64,000 bases of DNA from Pempheris klunzingeri (lineage: Eukaryota > Chordata > Actinopteri > Acropomatiformes > Pempheridae), in assembly GCF_042242105.1 (NCBI RefSeq), contig NC_092013.1, positions 14,625,618-14,689,617 on the forward strand, given 5' to 3'. A program made the translations under genes and the position numbers. Numbering within the stretch: the stretch's first letter is position 1; each line of letters opens with the position of its first letter. Below the pieces are notes generated by a model that had not been told where the DNA came from, searched no databases, and saw nothing but the letters and a program-made list of their open reading frames with translations. This document shows, one piece after another, positions 51,060 to 61,131 of the stretch.

Positions 51060-51358
51060 TTACACGATACATACAAAAGGATTCATATATTTATAAACTG
51101 TTGCGCATTGATAAATAACCAGCAAAAACAAAATAATCATCGTGATCAGTACAAGTGCAATGTAATAATGTAGATAACATATCAATATAATAAGGCTGTC
51201 GATAATTGTCACAAAGAAATTACAAGCAATTGGCAGGAGTTTTGTGTTCACTTTAGCATTTTGATGACATCCTGCTTCTTGATTCTCCATTTCAGCTTTG
51301 TGATGCTCATCAAGTATGATGGGCCGCTCTGTCATCGTGTACAAACATCATCATTGCA
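51060..51358 (-). CDS. Possible small two-helix membrane protein, unrecognised
   Basis: Candidate only. On the minus strand a strong acceptor (TTCTTTCTCTTGCAG, exon start 51358) is followed by two in-frame stops and then an ATG at 51335, opening a 91-residue frame (MTERPIILDEHHKAEMENQ at the start) that ends at 51060. Residues about 43-80 are strongly hydrophobic, enough for two membrane helices. The TAA stop overlaps an AATAAA poly(A) signal (plus 51056-51061). No similarity to a known family was recognised. It would need an upstream untranslated exon. Chance AT-rich sequence is a real alternative. Confidence 0.3.
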
Positions 51359-51399
51359 CTGCAAGAGAAAGAACAAAGGTTAAATATAAAATAACGAAG

Positions 51400-54171
51400 C
51401 ATCTATTTTCTTGCGTTTCATGCACATGACTGCATTAATTGTTTAGGCTTGAGAGCTACAGAAACACGTGACCTGCACTCAATACTGTGCCTGAATGCGT
51501 CCTGTGGAGACATGGTGAAAGTCCAATTACTAGCAGATAAACTAATCCCACAGACGTTTTGTAGAACATGTTGACATAAAAGAGCTATTAATCATGAATG
51601 TCAAACACCTCAAGTGCAGACTTGTCAACAAAATATGAGGGTTAAAGCCAAGTGAGCGTCTGAACAGCATCAGTCTTTGATTTAAAGATAATAATCTGAC
51701 CTCCCTGTCTCTTTCTTGTACTTATGTATTCAAATCCAGCATCTGATAAAAGGGCCAAAAGTAAACCAGACTCCAGCTCCTGTTGCCAAAATCATATTTT
51801 AAAAACCACCTTTGGCCCATTAATGACCACAAGTGGGTTTTTTTCCTGCTGGAACCTGCTGGAATGCAACCGTGAAAATATTTAAAGCCAAGTGGAGCAG
51901 CTAAGCACTGACTAACATGCTTCCATTCAAATGCAACAGATCTACCCCCCCTCCAAAAGAGGTCAAACAGCTTTAAACAGAAATGTGCGGATTTGCTGCT
52001 TTTCTGTTTCATGTATTTGTAAACAGAATATCTTTGGGCTTTGGATTGTTGTTTGAGCAAAATGAAACATCGCCTGAGACTCTGGGTAATTGTGATGGAT
52101 TCTTATTACTTTATGACATCTAATAGGCAACATATTATATACACATCAATTTATCTTGGACATAATTGTCAGATTTATCTACAATGAAAAACTATGGCCC
52201 TGATTTGTTGTCAATGCTGAATCAATGATTATTAAAACAAATGTATGAACATGTGGTAAAGTAATATTAGTTATTTACATTGCCCACTTGGTCCTATGGA
52301 CCACATGTTTTTAATAAAGTGGAAGGAACTGTGATTGAATATGTATTCTTATTTCATGTATGTTCATTGGTCAAATGGAAAAAAGAAGCTCTACATGAGC
52401 TAGAGTTGGCATAAAAAGGTGATTTTCTGTTGTTACAGCATTTTGCTGTAACGCAGTACAAAGGCAGCCAGGAAATATGGGGAGAAACGGATGGATGGTA
52501 TGCAACAAGATCATACTGAGGATGTTGTGGTTGTGATACAATATGGCCACTGTGAAGCCCAATGTTGCTGACTTTAACTTCTTATCTGTGAGTTACTTAT
52601 AGATGAGGTGATAGGTGAATAAAGCATCTGTAGGCATCTTTGTTTGTCTAGACTGAGCGTTAAACATGGATTGTTTATTGGGCCTGAGCTGAAGATGAGA
52701 CACAGCTCGTTCTTTGGGGGAATCTGGTTTGACGATTTCCATCTCAAGGCACAGATAAGAAAAGTAAACATTGTCTATCAGCTGTTTGAACAGGAAAGGT
52801 TTGAACAAGAAAACATTGCTACGCTTTATCCTGATCAGCCAGTGTCCTCATTCTCTTAAGAAAGCGTCAACCTTTTCATGGCCTCTTCCACACAAGAACG
52901 TCAGATAGCTTGTGACTTGCAAGTTTGTTTTTGCCACATTTGACCCCTCAGAAAGAAACAAGGTTTATTCTGTTCCTGGGCTGCAGCGATGACATCTCTT
53001 GGTCTTCAGACACGTCATGGGAAAGCTTACTGTACATGCTGCAGCATCTCTGATATTATGTGTTTTGTGGGAAGCAAGCAACAGCCCCAGGGGGCGAGAG
53101 TGTTGGAGACCATGTGCTGGATGTCATGGGCATGCTAAAGGCTCTGACGATCACATGACAAAACCGCTAGTCCTCTGAACCAGAGATATTATGTCCATGA
53201 CCACTGGGCAATGTTGTTTCTAAATGTGCTTTTATGGTATAGAACTGGGACCGCATTTTAAATTGTGGTGTCTACTTTATATTGACTCCACAGCACCAGA
53301 AATAACAATGTGGTGCATTCTCTCCTCTTAAAGACGGAAAATACATTGTATGTATAAGTTCATGGTGCAGTCGTAAATTTTAATGTGCTACATATACAGT
53401 GCTATGTAAATGTTTACATACCCCGAGCTTTTACATTTGCCTTCTTCAATTTGGTTTGTTTGGCATTTGAGTTCTACATATGTTGAACCACTAAATTGTT
53501 GTACAATAAAAAAAATAAAAAAGACTTTTTCCTCCTTATTGCACCAAAGCAATAACAACCATTCAGACTACAAAGATATACATAACTGAATGTCAGACTC
53601 GACACTATGCTTATGTTTTCTAATATCAAGTGAATCTTAAATCCTAAAATCAATCATGCAAAATAAGCACGATGAGTGAGGTGAATGGGCTGAATTACAT
53701 TTAGGATAGAAACAAATGTCTGTTGTGTCTTTCTACTCACTATGAGAGGTTTATCACTTTGTCTCCAAGTCATCCCACCACTTTTTAACACTGACATGAA
53801 AATACTGACCCTTTCTTAAAGTTCTTAAATGTTAAATACATGGTAAAGGAACAAAACTAATCCTTGCATCTTTGACAAGCATATCCTACCTCACAAACAA
53901 ACTCAAATCAAAACCAACATTTTTCAGATTTCTGGCTCTTACGTGTCGTTAGTTGAACCTAATAATTTCTCCAAGCAGACTTTTAATTCTGTGGAGCACT
54001 GCTGAGGTTACTTTCTGGCCTTTGTGAGAGAAAGAAGAATAAATATTTCATAAATCTTGGGTAAGGCTGTCATATTGTTTACCATGTTAGACTCTACTTG
54101 AGTGTTTGTATAATAACTCCTCTGTTTGTGTTTGTAGAGCATTTCTAAGTCCATTTAGGTTAAGACTGAGA
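51400..54171. other. Intergenic region upstream of prxl2b 3' end
   Basis: No supported gene. At 53395-53450 the text 'atacagtgctatgtaaatgt' followed by ttacatacccc resembles one terminal repeat of a fish Tc1-type element, but no matching opposite end was found. An ATTAAA on the minus strand at 53982-53987 could be the prxl2b poly(A) signal. Confidence 0.35.
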
Positions 54172-54373
54172 TCATCGCTCACGTTTGAAAGGTTTTATAA
54201 GACTACAACGTGGACACTGACAGACCATGAAGATGGAGTAATAAGTGTGAAATTGTCTTTGAAGATGCTCCTCTGATGTGTGTTTGTTGCTACTGACGTA
54301 AAACAGAGGCTGCTGACAGCTGACGCAATGACACCATTTGCTTCGATTTTATCTAACCCTTCAGTGAACAGCT

Positions 54374-57300
54374 TCAAGGGAGTTCACCCATGGGAACCAG
54401 TAAAAAAGCAGAAGTTGAGGTTGAATAAGGAAATGAAGAGTGGAATGTGAAAACAGTGCTTTGTATGTTTATGAGATGTCTTACCACTGGCCTCTGCCCT
54501 GCTTTTACTTTAGCTGAGATGCCCAAAGCCTTGGAAATATCCTCCAGAGGTACGTGGTCTCCTGGTGAATCCTGGATGAAGTGCAGTAGGACCTTTTCTC
54601 CACCTTGGCAGAGCAAAATGTTCTTAGAGGCAATCAGTGAAGTGAGCAGCTTGTCAACTTTATCCATTACAATAAAACGGGATTTGTTATAAATTTGCTT
54701 TGGTGAACTCTGACTGACACACAAAAGTAGCAACGTGCAGAGTGCAATATCAATTCAATATTTCAATAATATTCAATATCTAACACAGACTTAATATCCA
54801 GATGTTGCTGGTTATTAAAAAAGATGCTATCAAAAGAAAAAGATAGAAATACCAGAATTAGCACAAAGTACAAAATGTGAAGTCTTCTAAAAATGTGTAA
54901 CACAGTCTGGTTTTACTTAAAACTTCTATTTAATTTAATAACTTTGAGTAATAAGGAAATAAATTGCTTTTTAAAAGATTCAGACTTTTGCCTAAACCTC
55001 CTTCCAGTGAACAGGCGCTCAAAGAGGAGTGGTGAACTGGGCTTTTGAAGATTTTTCTGCTCAGACAGTCAGACAGGACAGAATGACTTCCTCCAGCTGA
55101 TTCCTCTCCATGAGACCAAGCTGCCCATACCTCACCATAAAAGAGAGTATCTGCACACTCACAGAGGAAGAGTTGGTCTGGCAGACTTTTACATCTGGAG
55201 CGTGTTTTTTTTCACATACAAAATGTACTGACCTCCCTAAAAATGTGTGCTATCATTAGAGCACTATTTGACATCGTCACGCTGTGTAGAATCTACAACA
55301 CTTATAGAGTGTCTCACCTGGTTATTTTCCTCATCAGCAAATTGTATGAAGGTAATTGTCTGCTCTCCTAACTATAAAAATGCTGACTATCTTCTTAGTT
55401 TTGCTAATGTTGTGTTGTACTTTGCCTCTGTTAAAAATCGCCTCTCCTATATGTAGAATCATCATCCCAACATGCTCCTGCAACTTTGACTACTTTAAAA
55501 GCATAGTTTAACCTTTAAACCTCTGTGGATGCAAGAAATATACAGACATGAGGATAATCAGCGACCCCGGGGAGCGCTGCTGTTGAGGGTGAGTGGTTTG
55601 GTGAGCTTAATATGAACTCCCAAACAACACAATGATGATGTGATGCAGTACTGCCCTCTAGAGGAGAGATAGCAAAAATGCATTGCATTGACTATTCATT
55701 TACCTTCTTTTAAATGACTGGACAAGTCACCCTTACTGATACCATGATGCCATGTCATTTACATGTTGACATCCCCCCAGCTCTCTTTCTCTGTTTTAAT
55801 CGGAGTTTTTCTACATTCACTTATAAGCCTTAACAAGACAGACCTTTGCTGATATCCCCCTCTGGTTTGCAGTGTTCGTACCTTTGGCTACAATGAGCAT
55901 GCCCCCGCTCTGAAGCAGATCTCCTGAGAAGTTTCCCTGGATGCCGTCAGCTTTGGCCTGAAAACAGCAGAGAAAACAGGCGGTCAGACGTCAATCTGGG
56001 TTTCAGCTTCTTTACCCCTGCCCCCGTGAGTCATATGAATCATGCCTTAATCACACAGCCATGATGATATCTACCTTTGCAGCTACATCTCGTACTTTCT
56101 TCCCCAAAGCAGCCGGGACCACACTTAATGCTGTGTACCTGAGTGTGAAAAACAGTTTCTCGATAAGAGATCATTACAATGCAGCTTACATTTTGCAAAG
56201 AAGAGAAGATTGGTGTGAGTGGTCAGACCTAATAAAAAGTGAAAAAACATATTTGACTGTCTAGTTTTATTTGACTGAATTCTAATTTTCATCTTATTAT
56301 GCTATAGGCCGAAGAAAAGCTTCTAAATCTCACATTTGAAAAGCTGGAACCAGCGAATGTTTGGCTTTTTTTTTTTGCTTGAAAAATGATTAAATAGTTG
56401 CAGATTCATTTTCTGTTCATTTACTAATCAATTAATCAACTAATCACTGCAGCTCTAAAGTATATAATTAAGTTTTAGACTTATCATCTTTGATAAATGA
56501 ATGCAATTCACTCCAGGGTCAAAGCAAACTGTCGTTCATATAAAATAAGCAGCTCCTCTATTACATGAAGGGAACGTGGTTTTACTGAACTCACCTTTTG
56601 AAGCCCAAATCCTTGTAGCTTTTCTTTTGTTCATCAACATAAATGGCTAAAAAGAAAAGATTGATGATTATTTACCATCATATGTCTGAATTCTTGTGAC
56701 ATCCAATCTTTCTGTTAGATACATTTGGTTGGATAAGTGTGACAATGCACTGACAGCTACTGAAGTATAAAAAAAGTAAAGTAAAAACATTGTGTCAATC
56801 AATTTTTATTCTACTTCCAGTCATTGATCTGCTTATTTCAAAGTTAACAGGGGACATTAAATGGATTCTGATCTTTCAGAATCACGTCTTTGATCTTTAA
56901 GTGCCACATATTTTTCATTTTAGAGTGTTCTGTTGTGTCGGTGCAATAGAAACACTAAAATGAACACTGTTTTATTACAGTGGATGAGTAACTACTGCTT
57001 ACATCCTTTGAAAAACCCTCCTTCCTTGAACTCCTCCAGCCCGAACTCCTCTGGTCCGACCCCTACCAGAGATACACCGCTGGCTCTCAGGTCCGGCTCT
57101 AGTTTGCTGATCTCTGACGCCATCCACCGACACACCTGACAGCCGAACCTGCGCAGGAAGAACAAAACCACCGGCTGGTCCTGCCACAGAGACTGGAGCT
57201 CTACACTCTGAAATACACACAGGAGGAATAACTCACCATGAAACCTGTGAACAGGTGACACACAGGCAACATATGGCACAATTCATCAGTGAAATCACAC

Positions 57301-57634
57301 ATCACAGAGTCAAACAGGGCAATAACATGATTCATATTCACATGTACCCCCCTGTGGTCATCATTAAGCCACCCTGGAGGCCTTATTGGCAGCAATTACA
57401 TCACTACTGTGAGGTAATGGCAGGTTTAAGGCTCAGCAGGGGACACAGGCCTCTGAGGGGAATATGTCAGCCCAACAGCATGGCGTTATAATAAAGGACA
57501 ACACCTTTAAACACAAGCCAGTGGGCCAAATAAGTGTGACTAAGAGGAGGAAGCTGTGCTGCCAGCCTTACCTCTCCAGTTTCGGCGCTCTTCAGCAAAT
57601 TCTTTCGAACTTGAGCGAGGTCGACGTTTGCCAT
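54374..57634 (-). CDS. prxl2b: Peroxiredoxin-like 2B (prostamide/prostaglandin F synthase)
   Basis: Six clear coding exons: 57634-57572, 57207-57003, 56646-56595, 56138-56075, 55957-55882, and a sixth starting at 54603. The protein starts [20 protein letters not shown]. It has a thioredoxin-like fold with the redox motif CQVC (44-47) in [12 protein letters not shown], then [55 protein letters not shown] and [13 protein letters not shown], matching the family throughout. Known reaction: thioredoxin/NADPH-dependent reduction of prostaglandin H2 (and prostamide H2) to the F2alpha form, in the cytosol. The 3' end is uncertain. Exon 6 either reads on to a stop at 54374 (229 aa) or splices at 54485|GTAAGA to an exon at 54216-54172 (CPRCSLIKPFKRER, 207 aa). 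The second fits the usual length of about 200 better. Confidence 0.93.
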
Positions 57635-57860
57635 TTTCTACAGGGACTGCACACTGACAACACGGACACGACAGACATGCAGTTCGCACAGTAAAATGTC
57701 TCAAAACAATGATGTTTGAGTGACGCCCGCACAACAGTTGCGAAACAACTCCATCCTGATACGCCCACTGATCACTCCCGTCCAATCAGATTCTGCCGGT
57801 GCTGGAGAATCAGCCAATCACAGCGCAGTATGTATGGAGCGGGGGCGGGGCTTCAGAGGG
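57635..57860 (-). promoter_or_regulatory. CpG-rich promoter of prxl2b
   Basis: Upstream of the prxl2b start codon. It contains two CCAAT motifs written on the plus strand (57783-57787 and 57814-57818), a GC box (gggggcgggg, 57841-57850) and clustered CpGs; no TATA box. NF-Y sites work in either orientation. The layout could support bidirectional transcription, but no plus-strand gene follows. Confidence 0.5.
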
Positions 57861-59298
57861 CCAACTTTCGTCACGTGTTTGTCACCCCTACTACTTCATT
57901 ATATCTATTTATTATATTATATACAGTAGGTATCTCTTCGGGTTCACTGTTTTATCACAGTTTGTGCGACACACGAAGCATTGCATCAGCAGTTTTATCA
58001 GGAGCTCAAAGTGGTGACATGGTGGTGAAAATATTCAGTTTTTCATAATGCAGGTTGCATAAGGTGAGTTATAACTGAGCTCAAAGGTGATGAGATTTAT
58101 TGTGTGGCCTTTGTTTGCTCACCTCAGGTCACTTAGTTTTGCTTTTTATAGCTATCAGTTTAGTTCTAGCTGCCTGTTTTCTGTCAACACCCAGGACAAC
58201 CAAAGCCATTTTGTTCTGTTCTAAGATTTCCCTGTTAGTTCACTCCACCACTGTACTTGAGTGCAATTATTAATCACTTTTCTTCTTCTACCACTTTGTA
58301 CTTCCACTACTCCATGTTAGACAGAAATATGAAGCCTTTTTGTCTGACATTTATTATCTATTGTTAGTTGCTTTTAAAGATCAAGGTTAGGGTAGCGTAC
58401 ATTACAAAAAAACATGTTTCCATATCTGTCCATTACTAGAAACAGAAATAAAGTCATGAAAATGTGACCACAAAAATAGTATATCAGTGACAATTAATTC
58501 AATACATCATTCAGTGCCTAAGAGGTGGTCTCCATGCCCAACCGGCAGGCCAGATTATCACAAATCAATTATACATGATGAGCCTGCTGTCAGAGGTGGT
58601 CATAAACCTGCTCAGTATTTCTAAAAGGACTGGATATGGTTTATGATATATAATAAGTTCTCAATGTTAGTAGGCTGTTTTTAATTGGATAGAAAAGTAC
58701 TTTCAACTTCAATAAATTATTCTATAATGAGCACGCTCATATTGGTTTATTATATATGTATTCATTGTACAGTTCAATGTTTGAATCTCAGTCCAGCTCC
58801 TTGTTGTACAGTGCACAAAACTACTCGCATGCACTAATATGAAGATGTCTGAAATTTACAATCTATCTGCAAAAATGTTGATAAAAAAACAAAACACTAA
58901 ACCCAGAAACTTTTACAAAAAAAAATAAAAATAATAAAATGTAGAGAAGAGGGGTAAAAATAAACCACAGTTAGAATGAGTCTATGCTAACCTTTCAAAG
59001 AACATTAATTAACAAACAGTGTACTAGTTTAAGATTTCTCTGCTGCTGCTGACAGTCACAGTTTCTGTACACAAAGGACAATTGACCTTTTTCACACAGA
59101 CATTTTGGTATTTCATAGCAGGAGGAGCACAGGTGTAATTGATAACATTAAAACGACTGCACTCTATTTAAGTGAGCAAGTTCCAGGATGTTGGTTTTAT
59201 TCATGCTGGATCATTATCACAGCTCACTGGGAAACTAAATGGAACTGAGCCATATTTGATGAGATGTGTTTCACTTGTGCTTCTCCTGCTGTGGCAAG

Positions 59299-59375
<77 letters not shown>

Positions 59376-60140
59376 TCCTATATACATACTATTATCCTAA
59401 GTCATGGATCATTTGAGTTTCATCTTATTCTGCACTTTTTTGTGATTTTATAGCTTTTATTCATTCCAATGGCCTTGTTGTTTTATGTCCATAGAAATAC
59501 ACCAGAAACTTTAAAACAATACTGTTTGTATTTTGTATGTGATGTTCCAGGATTTCATGATATCTGAACAATGATCACAAATTAAACCTTGAATTTTGAA
59601 GTAACTACAAATGAGATATGTTGGCACTCTAAACGAGCATAGAGGTGGTAGATCAGTAACATAAATGAAAAATGCATACATTGTTTTCATAATTTGATGC
59701 AAAAAAAGGGAAAAGAAAACTACAATTTATTTCACCCCTTCACCTCCAGTTCTCCTTTTCGATTTTTTAGCAGCTTTAAGTTGTAAAAAAACTGCCTCAT
59801 TGTACACTTTTACAACTTTATATTCTGTATATATTCAGCTTTTTCAGCATCTTCATTGAAGGGGTTTCGACAGTGAAATATTCAAACCCACTATTTTAAT
59901 CAGTACTCTACATTTCATACCGTTCATATTATACACATGCAGCCAAACCACAGTCTGGTATATTTAGTATCTTTGAATACTTCATGAGTTCAACTAGAAT
60001 TTTAAATTAAGTTGTGCACACCATGACTTTGAGGGGATAAAGTTATAAACACTGAGGGTCATCTAATATTACTTAGAATCTTACCTTAAAGTACACTGTG
60101 TGTGCATATGAGAAGAAGATGATGCAGATGATGGGAGATA
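57861..60140. other. Intergenic region between prxl2b and slc45a1
   Basis: AT-rich sequence without a recognised gene. A TCTA tetranucleotide microsatellite lies at 59299-59375. I see nothing else. Confidence 0.4.
59299..59375. repeat. (TCTA)n microsatellite
   Basis: About 19 uninterrupted tetranucleotide units. The Leu-Ser-Ile-Tyr frames across it are repeat artefacts. Confidence 0.95.
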
Positions 60141-60143
60141 GGT

Positions 60144-60148
<5 letters not shown>

Positions 60149-60221
<73 letters not shown>

Positions 60222-60222
60222 G
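60149..60222. repeat. (TG)n microsatellite next to slc45a1 promoter
   Basis: About 36 TG units with a single CG interruption near the end, about 50 bases before a perfect CRE. Alternating purine-pyrimidine sequence of this length can adopt Z-DNA. Confidence 0.93.
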
Positions 60223-60229
60223 TTTTCAC

Positions 60230-60491
60230 ACGCGGGGACTGTCCGCGGTGCTGATGTTGCAGGGAGGGGCGTGACGTCACGGGAGAGACCGGGAGGAAGA
60301 GGAGAAGGGGGAGAAGAGAAGAGGGGGAAGGAAAGGGACGGAGGAGAGAGCGGGGGGATGACTACATGAAAAGGAAAAACAAAACAACAATCATGTCTCC
60401 TGTAATTCATCCTTTTTTATATATAAATCATAATGGTTGGTCTGGTCACCTACACAGTATGCCGCAATAAATGACGAGCCTCCCCGACAAG
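60230..60491 (+). promoter_or_regulatory. Promoter and untranslated first exon of slc45a1
   Basis: A CpG-rich segment after the TG tract, with a perfect palindromic CRE (TGACGTCA, 60272-60279), GC-rich boxes and a purine-rich stretch (60285-60360). A good donor, ACAAG|GTAATT, lies at 60491 and would join to the acceptor before 61111, producing an untranslated exon 1. CREB/ATF control is inferred from the site alone. Confidence 0.5.
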
Positions 60492-61131
60492 GTAATTATC
60501 ATCTTTCACGTTTCAGTTTGCACGCCTAATTCATCTTGTGACACAGCTCGGTCGATTGTGTGGTCTTCACCTTAAGTACCAAATGTCACGCCGAGGACAC
60601 CATCGAGGATCATTACATTACAACAGTCTGGAAAAAAGCGATCGATCGGCTACGTTCATATAGGATCTGTGTTGGTCAAATGTTCAAATTGACGCAATAA
60701 TGATACGTTATCCTTGAGGCTGTCTTGAAAGCCGTCGTTAGAAACCCCAGCGGCTCCATTGTTTCCGATTTGAGCTTCCTCCATGAAAAATTAAAATGGA
60801 AACAGGCTTCGGGAGCGCGGTGCCGCATACTACACTGCTGTAGTCAGCCACGCCGAGCACATGGGCTTTGCGCACAACACTAACATGCGCATTGGTTGCA
60901 GTGCGTCGTGCCCATCGTCGCTGTGCCATCGGTGCTGTCTGCTGATGACTGCAGTGTCCTCTTGGTAGCACTACATAACCATTAGCTGCACTAAGTTACT
61001 CACATGACAACTGTGCTGCATTGTAATGATCTTGAATGACCTCTAATATGAAAACTCAGCCTACAACAAGGTTAAACTTGGCAGTGTTTGTTATCCCGTT
61101 TTCTGCCACAGAGTAAACTGGCTTGAGAGAG

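Noticed and set aside
59172-59453. 93-codon frame with Leu-Ser-Ile-Tyr repeats
   Set aside because: Translation of the TCTA microsatellite, not a repeat protein.
60081-60410. Frames reading Thr-His or Cys-Val runs near the TG tract
   Set aside because: Direct translations of a dinucleotide microsatellite; the same applies at 25399-25707 and 35742-36194.
61123-61131. Earlier start for slc45a1
   Set aside because: The codon at 61123 is TTG. The first ATG in frame after the splice acceptor is at 61132.
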